A stretch of 64,000 nt of DNA, taken from Roseiarcus sp963820095 (GTDB taxonomy: Bacteria > Pseudomonadota > Alphaproteobacteria > Rhizobiales > Beijerinckiaceae). The stretch covers positions 194,260 through 258,259 of the forward strand of contig CAWFZA010000028.1 in NCBI GenBank assembly GCA_963820095.1. The letters are read 5' to 3'. The notes below the pieces were generated by a model that was not told the origin of the DNA, did not search any database, and saw nothing but the letters and a program-made list of their open reading frames with translations. Made by a program: the position numbers and the translations under genes. Shown piece after piece: positions 1-10,324 of the stretch (positions are counted from its first letter, which is position 1; each line of letters begins with the position of its first letter).

Positions 1-1275
1 GCACAAACCGTCGAGGCGATCCGGACCGAGAGCGACCGGGTCATCGACCAACTCAACCAGGCGTCGGCGGCGACGCGCAGCGCCGTCGGCGAATACGCGG
101 ACGATGTCGTCGCGCGCGTGAGCGCAAGCGGCGAAGAGGCCGTCGCGGCCATCCGCTACCATGGCGAATCCATCGCTGAGCGACTGACGCATGCCTCGGC
201 GGCGACGCGCAGCGCGGTCGATGAGTACGCGGACGACGTGGTTGCCCGCGTTAGCGCTAGCGGCGACCAGGCCGCCGCGGCCATCCGCGTCCACGGCAAC
301 TCGATCGCCGATCGACTGGCGGAAACTTCGGCGGCGACGCGCAGCGCGGTCGATGAGTACGCGAACGACGTGGTTGCCCGCGTGAGCGCAAGCGGCGACC
401 AGGCCGCCGCGGCCATCCGCGTCCACGGCGACTCGATCGCCGATCGACTGGCGGAAACTTCGGCGTCGGCGCGCAGCGCCGTCAGCGAGTACGCGGACGA
501 GGTCGTCACCCGCGTGAGCGAAAGCGGCGAACAGGCCGTCGCCGCAATTCGCTATCATGGCGACTCCATCGCCCATCAACTCTCGGAGACCTCGGCGGCC
601 GCCCGCAGCGCTGCCGCGGAGATCTCGGACGAGATCGCCGCTCGCATCAACGCCAGCGGAGAACAGGCCGTCGCGGCAATTCGTTCCCATGGCAACTCGG
701 TCGCCGACCGGCTCGTTCAGACTTCCGACGCGACGCGCAGCGCCGTTGACGAGTACACGGGCGACGTTGTGGCCCGCATCAGCGCGAGCGGCGAACACGC
801 GGTCGAAGCGATCCGGTTCCACGGCGATTCGATCGCCGATCAACTCGCCCAGACTTCCGAAGTAACGCGCAGCGCCGTAGCCGAGCACTCGGACGAGGTC
901 GTCGCTCGCATCAACGCCAGCGGCGAACAGGCGGCCGAGACGATCCGTTTCCATGGCGAATCGATCGCCGATCAACTCGCCCGCGCTTCCGAGGCGACGC
1001 GCACCGCCGTCGCCGAGCACACGGACGACGTCGTGGCCCGCATCAGCGCGAGCGGCGAACAGGCGGTCGAAGCCATCCGTTTCCACGGCGATTCGGTCGC
1101 CGATCGACTTGGCCAGGCTTCCGTTGCGGCGCGCAGCGCCGCCGGCGAGTATGCGGACGATGTCGTCGCCCGCGTCAGCGCAAGCGGCCAACAGACTGTC
1201 GCGGCCATCCGCGTCCAAGGCGGCTCTGTCGTCGAGGAACTCGGCGCCGCAGCCGATGCAGTCACTCGCGACTTC
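1..1275 (+). repeat. 132-bp tandem coding repeat (44-residue unit)
   Basis: Eight full units of 132 bp run from 121 to 1176, with a partial unit before and a diverging one after. Each unit encodes a variant of ASGEQAVAAIR-HGDSIADRL-ASAATRSAV-EYADDVVARV. The period of 44 residues equals four 11-residue amphipathic turns. Adjacent units at 241-504 are close to identical at DNA level over long stretches, which suggests recent unit duplication. The array probably continues upstream of the window. Confidence 0.9.
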
Positions 1276-4200
1276 AGCGTTCGTTCGAATTCATTGATCG
1301 AGCGGCTGCAAAGCGGGGGCGAACGGCTTTCCGAAACGATCGTCGTACACGGCGATAACCTTGTCGGACGCCTCAACGACGCCGCGGACCGCCTGCACGA
1401 CACCGTCGTGGTGCGTGGGCAGGTCCTTGAAGACAGACTTACCGGGTCGAGCGAACGGCTGAGCGCGCTCATCAGGGATCGTGCGGAAGATGCAGCCGCG
1501 ATCCTTGACGCCGCGGCTGGGCGGTGGGGCGAGCAGTTCGAGGCTCGCGAGAGCCAGTTGCGCGGCGCGGTCAACAACCAGAACGACGCGCTTGAGACCC
1601 TGTTCGACGAATCGACGCGTCGTCTCGTCGGCGCGATCTCAGCCGAGGGCGCCCTCGCCCAGGCGCAGATCGAGGCCTCGGCAGCGCAATCCATGGCGAC
1701 CCTGAATTCTAAATCGGCGCAGATCAACGAGCGCTTGGCGGCGCTCGCCATCGACGCCGCAGCCGCAGCGGCGAACGGAGCAGGGAACGTGCACGAAGCG
1801 CTGGGCGAGCGGATCGCGGCCTTTGACGATATCGTCAACCGGCGCGCCGTCAGCCTCGTGGAGGCCGTGTCGCAACAAACCGAGCGCATGCGCGAATACC
1901 TGCAAGCGCTGGATGGTCTTGTCGGCGAAAGCGGGCATAGCGTGATCGACCGCCTCGGGTCCCATTCCGACGAGCTCAACGCTCGCATCTCGGGACATCT
2001 CGATGCGATCGACATGATGATGCGGGCCCGGCGCGAAGAGCTCGACAAGCGCTTCGTCGATCACAGGGAACAGCTGGCGACCAGGTCCGCGGAGGGGTTA
2101 GAGCAATTTGAGATCGCTTCCGCGGCACATCACAACGCGGTGGATCTGGCCTTGGCGTCGCACTCGCGCCGCCTCGAGACTTCGCTCGGAGACGGACTTG
2201 CGCGGTTCGAAGGCGCGCTCGACGGGCGCGGCGGCGAAATTCTCGGCCGCATTGGCGATCGGTCCGCGGCTCTCGCGGCCGATCTTGCCGCGAAGCTTGC
2301 CGCCATCGAGGAAACTCTCGTCAACCGCGGCGGCGCGATCGACGAGAAGCTCGGCCAGCGCAACGAAGAGGCGGCGGCGCTGTTCGATCGCCGCCTGCAG
2401 GCCGTCGATGAACGCGCTGGGGCAAAGCTTCACGAAGTGTCGTCGACGCTCGACAGCCTTCTCACCCGGATCGAAGACGCGCTGGCGCAGCGCGGCCGGG
2501 CGCTGTCCGAGACCCTCGCCCGCACCACTCTCGAAACCGCCAAGGCGCTCGGCGACGGCGGGCGCGAGATCACGCAAGGCATGAGCGCCAAGTCGGCTGA
2601 GATCGGCGAGGCGCTGCAAAGGCGGGCGGAGGAATTGACGCAAACGCTGTCGGCGGTCGCACGAGACATCAATGCGACCTTGACCGGCCGCGTCGAAGAC
2701 GTATCGCGATCGCTCGGACTGAGCGTCGATCAATTCAAGGAGCAGGTCGTCACGCCGATGCAGGACCTGAGCCGGCGTCTCGACTCGAGCCGCGCCGAAT
2801 TGGAAGACAAGGTGGGCGAGCAGGCTGAACGTGTCACGACGATGCTCGACTTGCACAAGGCGTCGATCGGCGCCGCCTTCGACTCTCACAAAGTCGTCGT
2901 CGCCGACGCTACACAGCAGAGCGTGCAGATCTTTGACGCGCGTCTGGCCGCCCTGGCCGAGGCCGCGGACCAAAGCACGCGCGTCATCGATTTGCGGCTG
3001 ACCGACATGGTGGAGGCGGCGAATCGCAATGCCGAGACCATCGATGAACGCCTCGTCGGGCGCATTCAGGCGATGAGCGAAGTTTTGACAAGAGCGGCGT
3101 CGGAAGCCGAATCGATTTGGGCGGCGCGTGGAGCCAGTGTCGCCAATGCCCTCAGAGCCAAGGTCGACGACTTGCGCGAGGTCATCGAAGGCAAAGGCGG
3201 CGACCTGGTGGCCGCCCTCGGTGAGCGGGGGGATGATGTGTCGGCGAGGATCGCCGGAGTCGGCGAGCGCGCGATGCAATCGCTCGACCAGCAAATGACC
3301 GGTCTTGCGACTCTGCTGACACGGCGCACTGACGAGCTGATCGCTGCCGTCAACGGCAGCGCGGCGGACCCGGTGCGCGCGTTGAGCGCACTGACGGGAC
3401 AGTTGCGCTCCGAAGTCGCCGATTCCAGCGAAGCGCTGCGCAGCGTTGCGGCCGACGCCACCCACCGCTCGGCGGAGACGATTGAAGCCTTGCTGAAACG
3501 GCTGACCGAGCAGGTGGAAGCTTCCAGCGCCGCATTGCGCGAAGCCGTAACCCATAGCGCCGAGCGGTCGGTCGAGTCGCTCTCCGGCACGAGTGATCGG
3601 CTGCGCAGCGAACTGACGTCTGCGATCGACAACCTCGGTCAGACCAGCGCTGTCATTGACCAGGCGATCGGATCGGCCGGAGACCAACTCGTCGCCGTGC
3701 AAAGCGGGCTCACGGCAAGAGTTGAGGAATTCCAGCAGGCGCTCGGCGGCATCGCGTCCCAAGTCACAGCTCTGGGACGCCTGTCGGCCACCGCTCAGTC
3801 CGACGCAAGCACGCTCGCCGAGCAGCTCGCCCAGCATGCGGAAGCGCTCGGAGTTGTCGGGCGGGATCTTGCGCAACAGCAGCAGGGGCTCGATTTCGCC
3901 CTCGAGCGCCGCCGAAATAGCCTCGAGGCGCTCATCGGCGACATCTCGGGCCGCAGCGAAGCCTTCGAGGCGACACTCGGGCGCTTCGCGACCAATGTCG
4001 AAGACAGTTTTGCCCGGTCGCAAGCTCGCGCCCAGGAGATCAGCGCCGCGCTGGCTTCCGCGACCAGGGGCGCGTCGATCGCCGTCGCGGGCCAGTTTGA
4101 AACCATTCGCGACACGGCGGCGAAAGAGCGCGAACGAACGGTTCAAGCGCTGCAGGCCACCCTGGAACAGACCAACACGCAACTGACCGGCGCGCTGGAT

Positions 4201-5133
4201 CAGGCGGCTGACCGCTTTCGTCAGTCGGTTGCCGAAGTGAAGGACATGACGAGCCAGGTGCAGCGCGAGCTCGACCAGACTCGACAGGAACTGCGCCGCG
4301 GGGTGCTCGATCTACCGCAAGAAACGAGCGAAACGGCCGACGCGATGCGGCGGGTCGTTTCTGATCAGATCCGGGCGCTGAAGGAGCTGGCCGCGTTGGT
4401 GTCGGAATCCGGCGGGACGTACGACGTCGTCGAACCAGACGCGGCAACCGCAGTCGCAGGCGCGCGTCTTGAGAAGCCGCCCCTGCGCGCCGTCGAAAGG
4501 ACGCGCGAAGTCGAGGCCCCATCGCAGTCCGAAGCCTTCGCGCCCATCGCCGACGCGGTGGCCGCGCCCGCGGCTGAGGGCTCCATCTTAGGGCGACTCG
4601 CCGGATCGGAAGCGACCCCGCCGTTGTCGCGGCCGCAAGCGCAATCGTGGCCCGCGTCGCCCGGCGCAGCGCCGCGGCCGGCGCCGGCGACTTCGAACCC
4701 AGGCCCGGCAGCCGATCGCGGCCAGCCCGGATGGCTTTCGAACCTGCTTGCGGCTGCCTCCCGCGACGAGCCCGAGGAGACCGGCTCCAAAGGGGCGGAA
4801 ACACTCGAGGCGCTGAATCGGGAAATCACCAGTCTCATCGACAACGCGGCTGCAGTGGAGATGTGGGATCGATGGCGCCGCGGCGACACCGGAGCTGTGT
4901 CACGCCGTCTCTACACCGAGGCAGGCCAGCAGGCTTTCGATGAGCTTCGCCGCCGCTTCCGCGCCGACCCCCAGTTCCGGGAAACGACAACCCGCTACAT
5001 GCAAGAGTTCGAGCGCCTGCTGACCAAGATCGGTCAGAACGATCGCGACGGCGCCCAGTGGCGGGCCTATCTTTTGTCGAATACCGGCAAGGTCTACACG
5101 ATCCTCGCGCACGCCTCGGGAAAGCTCGGCTAG
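1..5133 (+). CDS. Giant apolipoprotein-like coiled-coil protein, GPR/RgsE-like (5' end outside window)
   Basis: The reading frame is open from base 1, so the gene begins upstream; at least 1710 residues are visible. The visible N-terminal 420 residues are tandem 44-residue repeats (ASGEQAVAAIR..HGDSIADRL pattern). They are followed by about 1000 residues of Ala/Glu/Arg-rich heptad-like sequence, a Pro/Ala-rich linker (about 4430-4760) and a compact C-terminal domain (about 4800-5130, WDRWRRGD ... VYTILAHASGKLG). Amphipathic repeats in multiples of 11 residues are typical of apolipoprotein A-like proteins. The growth pole ring protein GPR of Agrobacterium and RgsE of Sinorhizobium are very large proteins of this kind that organise polar growth. 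Assignment to that family is inference from size, repeat type and C-terminus. Another giant cell-envelope or structural coiled-coil protein is possible. It converges with the gene at 5255. Confidence 0.62.
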   Translation, partial: AQTVEAIRTESDRVIDQLNQASAATRSAVGEYADDVVARVSASGEEAVAAIRYHGESIAERLTHASAATRSAVDEYADDVVARVSASGDQAAAAIRVHGNSIADRLAETSAATRSAVDEYANDVVARVSASGDQAAAAIRVHGDSIADRLAETSASARSAVSEYADEVVTRVSESGEQAVAAIRYHGDSIAHQLSETSAAARSAAAEISDEIAARINASGEQAVAAIRSHGNSVADRLVQTSDATRSAVDEYTGDVVARISASGEHAVEAIRFHGDSIADQLAQTSEVTRSAVAEHSDEVVARINASGEQAAETIRFHGESIADQLARASEATRTAVAEHTDDVVARISASGEQAVEAIRFHGDSVADRLGQASVAARSAAGEYADDVVARVSASGQQTVAAIRVQGGSVVEELGAAADAVTRDFSVRSNSLIERLQSGGERLSETIVVHGDNLVGRLNDAADRLHDTVVVRGQVLEDRLTGSSERLSALIRDRAEDAAAILDAAAGRWGEQFEARESQLRGAVNNQNDALETLFDESTRRLVGAISAEGALAQAQIEASAAQSMATLNSKSAQINERLAALAIDAAAAAANGAGNVHEALGERIAAFDDIVNRRAVSLVEAVSQQTERMREYLQALDGLVGESGHSVIDRLGSHSDELNARISGHLDAIDMMMRARREELDKRFVDHREQLATRSAEGLEQFEIASAAHHNAVDLALASHSRRLETSLGDGLARFEGALDGRGGEILGRIGDRSAALAADLAAKLAAIEETLVNRGGAIDEKLGQRNEEAAALFDRRLQAVDERAGAKLHEVSSTLDSLLTRIEDALAQRGRALSETLARTTLETAKALGDGGREITQGMSAKSAEIGEALQRRAEELTQTLSAVARDINATLTGRVEDVSRSLGLSVDQFKEQVVTPMQDLSRRLDSSRAELEDKVGEQAERVTTMLDLHKASIGAAFDSHKVVVADATQQSVQIFDARLAALAEAADQSTRVIDLRLTDMVEAANRNAETIDERLVGRIQAMSEVLTRAASEAESIWAARGASVANALRAKVDDLREVIEGKGGDLVAALGERGDDVSARIAGVGERAMQSLDQQMTGLATLLTRRTDELIAAVNGSAADPVRALSALTGQLRSEVADSSEALRSVAADATHRSAETIEALLKRLTEQVEASSAALREAVTHSAERSVESLSGTSDRLRSELTSAIDNLGQTSAVIDQAIGSAGDQLVAVQSGLTARVEEFQQALGGIASQVTALGRLSATAQSDASTLAEQLAQHAEALGVVGRDLAQQQQGLDFALERRRNSLEALIGDISGRSEAFEATLGRFATNVEDSFARSQARAQEISAALASATRGASIAVAGQFETIRDTAAKERERTVQALQATLEQTNTQLTGALDQAADRFRQSVAEVKDMTSQVQRELDQTRQELRRGVLDLPQETSETADAMRRVVSDQIRALKELAALVSESGGTYDVVEPDAATAVAGARLEKPPLRAVERTREVEAPSQSEAFAPIADAVAAPAAEGSILGRLAGSEATPPLSRPQAQSWPASPGAAPRPAPATSNPGPAADRGQPGWLSNLLAAASRDEPEETGSKGAETLEALNREITSLIDNAAAVEMWDRWRRGDTGAVSRRLYTEAGQQAFDELRRRFRADPQFRETTTRYMQEFERLLTKIGQNDRDGAQWRAYLLSNTGKVYTILAHASGKLG

Positions 5134-5254
5134 ACCATACGCCTAGCGAAAGCCGACGGCCTGTCATGCCCGCGAAAGAAGGTATGCAGCAAGCCTTCCG
5201 CAGGTGATGCTGTGGCAGTCGTCGCGACGCTGCGAGGCGAAAGCGCCTCGTCTC

Positions 5255-6923
5255 TCATACCCCGCGATAGATGTCCCTGTACGTCTCCCGCAGCGCCGCC
5301 TTTTGCACCTTGCCCATGACGTTCCGCGGCAAAGACTCGACAAGGAGGACCTGTTTGGGCGCTTTGAATTTCGCCAGGCGGAGGCCGAGCGCCGACAGGA
5401 TCATCGATTCGTTCAACGTCGCGCCCGGTCGCACGACGACGGCCGCCGTCACGGCTTCGCCGAAATCGGCATGGGGCACGCCGAATACGGCGCTCTCGAG
5501 CACGCCCTCGATCGCGTCGATCTCGGTCTCGACCTCCTTCGGATAGACATTGAAGCCGCCAGAGATCACCAGGTCCTTGGCTCGTCCGACGATGTGGATG
5601 TAGCCCTCGTCGTCAACCTGGGCCAAGTCGCCGGTGATGAAGTAACCGTCAGCGCGAAACTCCTGCGCGGTCTTCTCCGGCATCCGCCAGTAGCCTGCGA
5701 ACACGTTGGGGCCCTTGACCTCTATGATTCCGATCTCACCCTGCCGAATTGGGGCGCCGCTCTCAGCGTCAGCGATGCGGACGCTGACCTCGGGAAGCGC
5801 GAAACCCACCGTCCCCGGCCGCCGTTCGCCGTCATAGGGGTTGGAGGTGATCATGTTGGTCTCGGTCATGCCGTAGCGCTCGAGAATTGCGAAGCCGGTC
5901 CGCGCTCGCCAGGCGGCATGAGTCTCGGCGAGGAGCGGCGCAGAGCCCGAGACGAACAGGCGCATGTTCGCGCAGACCCTGCGGTCGAGGCCGGAATGGT
6001 CGAGCAGCCGCGTATAGAATGTCGGCACTCCCATCATCGCCGTCGCCTCCGGCAGCGCTGCGATCACCGCTTCCGGATCAAACCGGGGCATGAAGACCAT
6101 GGTCGCCCCCGAGAGCAGCGCGACGTTGACCGCCACGAACAGCCCATGCGTATGAAAGACGGGTAGCGCGTGAATGAGTCTATCGGCGGAGGTAAAGCGC
6201 CAATAGTCGACCAGGGTCAGGGCGTTCGACGAAAGATTTTCGTGCGTGAGCATCGCCCCTTTCGAGCGACCGGTGGTGCCCGAGGTGTACAGAATCGCGG
6301 CCAGATCGTCGCTCGCCCGAGGCGTCGTTTCGAAGTCGACCGGCGCGGCCGCGACTTCTCGCGGCGAACGTCCCGTCATTGTTGACGCCGAGGCTCTCGA
6401 CCGAATGCAAGTTGAGCCTCTGGGCGAGCGCACGCATCGGCTCGAGTCGGTCGGGCCGGCAGAGGGTCAGCGCTGGTTCGGCGTCGCCAAGGAAATATTC
6501 GAGCTCGGCGAGCGTATAGGCAGTGTTCAGCGGCAGCAGCACCGCGCCCGCGCGCAGGCAAGCAAGGGCGACAACGATCACGTCAGTTGACTTTTCGATC
6601 TGCGCGGCGACCCGATCGCCCGGCTTGACCCCGAGCGCGACAAGCGCATTGGCGGCCCGCGCCGAGCGCTTGAACAACTCGCCGTAGGTTAGTTCGGCGG
6701 CGTCTCGGGTCTCCAGAGCAATCTTGTCCGGATGGGGCGCCCGCGCCGCCATGAGGTCAAACAAGATTCGCGGACTGATGTCCTGACACTTGGCCTCCGG
6801 ATTGAAGGACGCGAGCCGGCGCGCGAGACGGCGGACACTTTGCATTATAAGCTGGCGAGCCGCGCGAATGCGAGAGGCGGAAGGGACCTCGCCCATCAGC
6901 CTGAGACCCGCCTCGTCGCCCAT
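5255..6923 (-). CDS. matB: Malonyl-CoA synthetase-like acyl-CoA ligase (frameshifted)
   Basis: ANL-superfamily adenylating enzyme. MatB converts malonate, ATP and CoA to malonyl-CoA in the cytosol. Visible motifs are the phosphate-binding loop YTSGTTGRSKG, the GMTETN motif followed by SNPYDGERRPG (typical of malonyl-CoA ligases), the hinge ITGDLAQVD, and the C-terminal GGFNVYPKEVE and GKVQKA with the catalytic Lys. The frame shifts once near 6370-6385, between ..SLGVNNDG and RSPREVAAAPVDF: one surplus base, repaired by continuing in the next frame. Family similarity starts only around 6765 (LFDLMAARAPHPDK), so the ATG at 6923 may be too far upstream and a TTG near 6764 is an alternative. Either an assembly indel or a recent pseudogene; the former is favoured because many genes here show the same fault. 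Confidence 0.8.
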
Positions 6924-6979
6924 GAAGTCGAATCTTGATTTTCTCGCGCGCCGTCAAGCTGCATTGACGGTCGAGATGT

Positions 6980-7982
6980 TCAAGATATGGAAGCCCTCGA
7001 TCCACTCCGCAGACTTGCGCTGGGCGCCTCGTCCTCCTCCCCCGCCAGGCGCTCACCGACGATCAGAAGCTGCGCGGCGGTCGAGGCGGCGATCACCGCC
7101 GGATCTTTGGATTCGAGGCCGGGAACACCAAGCGGGCAGACAAGGCGGGCGAGCTGAACCTCCGTGAGGCCGGCCGCACGCATCTGACTCAAGAACCGCG
7201 CCCGTTTCGTCGCCGAGCCAATGAGACCGACGTAGCCGAAGCGCTCGACCCGCAACGCCTCGGCGACGATTTCGAGATCGAGCGCGTGCGAATGGGTCAT
7301 CACGACGACGAGCGCGCCATCGGGCGCGCTCGCGAGTTCGGTCGACAGGCTCGGGCGCATGAATGAGCGTGACGTTCGCGGGCGCATGCGTGGGGAAAGC
7401 GTCACGCCTGGGGTCGATCCAGCGCACCGCGAAAGGCAGCGGCGCAAGCGCCAGCGCAAGCGCACGTCCGACATGGCCGGCGCCGAACAGATAGACGGCG
7501 CGCGCGAATACGCCGAGCGGTTCAGTCCAGCCGTCATTGGCAAGGCGCGCGAGCTTGCGCTCGCTCATGCTCAACTCGAGCGCACGCTGAATCCGTCCGT
7601 CCACCCCGAGCCGCGCGCTGACCGTCGCAGAGGCGCCGGTTTCGGCGATCGCCAGCGGCAAAAGATCGTCGAGATCGCGTCGGTCAAACGTTTCGACGCG
7701 CCATTCGACCCGCCCGCCACAGCATTGGCCGAGCTCGGGGCCGAGCGCGAGCGAACGGCGCTCCGCCGGCCCACGGCCTCTTCGAAGAGCTTCATTCGCC
7801 GCTTCGAGCGCCGCAAACTCCAGCGCCCCGCCGCCGATCGTGCCGTGAAAGCCACCCGATGGCCTCACCACCATACGCGCGCCCGCCTCGCGCGGGCTCG
7901 AACCCTGAACGCGCGCGAGCGTCACCAGCGCGGCTGAGCCCTCGGCCTCAATCGCTTCGATGAGCCGGCGGAAGACTCTCAT
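6980..7982 (-). CDS. xdhC: Xanthine dehydrogenase accessory protein XdhC (frameshifted)
   Basis: XdhC binds molybdenum cofactor, promotes its sulfuration and inserts it into XdhB. The N-terminal XdhC/CoxI domain shows GSSPREAGARM, GTIGGGALE and ELGQCCGG with the paired Cys. A Rossmann-like C-terminal domain follows (VYLFGAGHVGRALA; YVGLIGSATKRARF; LVCPLGVPG). The start ATG at 7982 overlaps the xdhB stop as ATGA, so the two are translationally coupled. One surplus base near 7340-7350 moves the frame between TLIHAPEP and LASAPDGALVVVMTHSH. Third gene of the xdhABC operon. Confidence 0.86.
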
Positions 7983-10324
7983 GACGGCGGCCTCGAACCG
8001 CCCCTGTTGAGCGAAGCGACCGCGTTGAGGATCGATTCCGGCGTGCACGGCGGATCGAGCTTCGGGGCTGCCCTCTCGGGTTGGTCGCATGAACCGCGTC
8101 GAGAATCGCGGAATAGACCGAGATTCCGTGCATCAGCGGCGGCTCGCCGACCGCCTTGGATCGGTAGATGCTCGGCGTCGGATTGGGCCGTGTGTAAAGC
8201 TTGGTGTTGAAGATCGGAGGCGTGTCCGACGCGACCGGGATCTTGTAGGTCGCCGGCGCATGCGTGAGCAGCCGTCCGTCGGCGCCGTATACCAGTTCCT
8301 CTGTCGTCAGCCAGCCCATGCCCTGAATGAAAGCGCCCTCAACCTGGCCCATGTCGATCGCCGGATTGATCGACGCGCCGACATCATGCAGCAGATCGGC
8401 GCGCAGCACTTTCATCTCGCCGGTCAGCGTGTCGATTGCGACCTCCGAACAAGCCGCGCCATAGGCGAAATAGAGGAACGGACGTCCCTTCGCCCTGAGA
8501 CGATCCCAATGGATCTCCGGGGTCTTGTAATAGCCGGAATGCGACAACTGCACGCGCGCCAGCCGGCACGCTTTGGCGAGCTCGCCAAAGCTCATGGAGA
8601 CGTTGCCGGCGAACACCCGCGCGTCACGAAACTCGACCGCCTCGGGCGCGACATTCCATGCGTCGGCGGCAAACGCCGTCATCCTTTCCCGGATCGCGCC
8701 GGCGGCGATTTTCGCCGCCATGCCGTTGAGATCGGTTCCGGACGAAGCGGCGGTCGGCGAGGCGTTGGGAACCTTGGCGGTATTGGTCGCGGTTATGCGC
8801 ACGAAGTGCAGCGGCACGCCGAACTCTTCGGCCACGATCTGCGCGACCTTGGTGAACAGGCCCTGCCCCATCTCGGTGCCGCCGTGATTGAGATGGATCG
8901 AGCCGTCGGAATAGACATGCACCAAGGCGGTCGCCTGATTGAGCGGGATCAGCGTGAACGAGATGCCGAACATCACCGGCGTCAGCGCGATGCCTCGCTT
9001 GATGATCGGACTGCCTGCATTGAAAGCCGCGATCCGCTTGCGGCGGGCTCGATAGTCGCTGGAAACCTCCAGCTCGTCGACGATCGCCCGCTGCGTCTCG
9101 TAGTCTTCGACGGTCTGATCGTAAGGTGTGCGATCGAAGCCTGCGCGCAAAAGGTTGGCCTTGCGCACGTCGAGCGGATCGAGACCGCGCTCGCGCGCGA
9201 TTGCATCCATGACACGCTCGATGGCGATCATTCCCTGCGGGCCGCCAAAGCCGCGAAACGCCGTGTTGGAGACGGTGTTGGTCTTAAGGCGGCGAGTCAG
9301 GATCGAAACGTCAGGAAGCCAATAACCATTGCCGGCATGAAACATCGCGCGGTCACACACGCCGGGCGACAGGTCGGCGGAACAGCCGCAACGCGCGTTC
9401 AGCGCCACCTCGTAGCCGGCGACGACGCCCTTGTCGTCGTAACCCACTCGCCAATCGGCCCGGAAATCATGGCGCTTGCCGGTCAGCGCGAAGTCATCGT
9501 CGCGATCGAGGCGGATCTTGCATGGGCGCCCGGTCCGTCGCGCAGCGAGCGCGGCGATTGCGGCCCAGGCGCAAGCCTGGCTTTCCTTGCCGCCGAAGCC
9601 GCCGCCCATGCGGCGCGTCTCCACGGTGACGAACGCGTCGGGGATTCCGAGAATCCGGGCGACGATGTGCTGGGTCTCGGTCGGGTCCTGCGTCGAAGCG
9701 TGCACCGTCATGTCGTCGCCTTCGCCGGGGAAGGCGAACGACGCCTGGCCTTCCAGGTAGAAATGCTCCTGGCCGCCGATCGCAAGCTCGCCCTCAAGTC
9801 GATGCGCGGCCTTGTCGATCGCCATCGCGGCGTCGCCGCGCCCGAAAGCGTAGTCGTCCTGAACCCGTGCGCCGCTCATGAGCGCATCGGCGATCGTGAC
9901 CGCGGGCGTCCCGACCTCGATGTCGATCTTGGCGAGCCGCGCCGCCCTGCGCGCCTGGTCGCGCGTGCGCGCCACGACCGCGAACAAGCGCCTGACCATG
10001 GAAGATCACATCTTGCTCGACGAACAGGGGCTCGTCGGCGAACACCGGGGCGACATCGTTCTTGCCCGGAATATCCGCCGCGGTCAGGACAGCCACGACG
10101 CCGGGGGCGCCGCGCACCGCCTCCAAGCCCAAGCCCTTCAATTTACCAGCGGCCTTGTTGGCCATGCCGATCGCGATATGCAGCGTGCCAGCAGGCTCGC
10201 CGATGTCGTCGACATAAGTCGCCGCGCCCTGGACATGCAGGCGCGCGGAATCGTGCGGCAGCGGCTTGTGAACGACCGCCGTCACGGGCGCGTCGAGGAG
10301 GACGAAATCGTCATTCGGCGGCAT
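7979..10324 (-). CDS. xdhB: Xanthine dehydrogenase molybdopterin-binding subunit (two frameshifts)
   Basis: Large molybdenum-cofactor subunit of xanthine dehydrogenase, which oxidises hypoxanthine and xanthine to urate. Family motifs seen are YVDDIGEPAGTLH at the N-terminus, GQEHFYLEGQ, RRMGGGFGGKE, AFRGFGGPQG, GTEMGQGLFTKV and the active-site Glu region KAVGEPPLMHG. The frame breaks twice: near 9990 (..VIFHGQAL to FAVVARTRDQ) and near 8065, where the true tail PKLDPPCTPESILNAV is read in a third frame and ends in TGA at 7979-7981. The start ATG at 10324 lies inside the 3' end of xdhA (14-bp overlap). With both shifts repaired the length is near 780 residues, normal for XdhB. Confidence 0.85.

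Noticed and set aside
121..1176. CRISPR-like regular spacing
   Set aside because: Repeats are contiguous coding units with no spacers and no cas genes nearby.
2098..4182. Long open frame on the minus strand opposite the coiled-coil gene
   Set aside because: Antisense shadow of repetitive GC-rich coding sequence; Arg/Gly-rich, no family motif.
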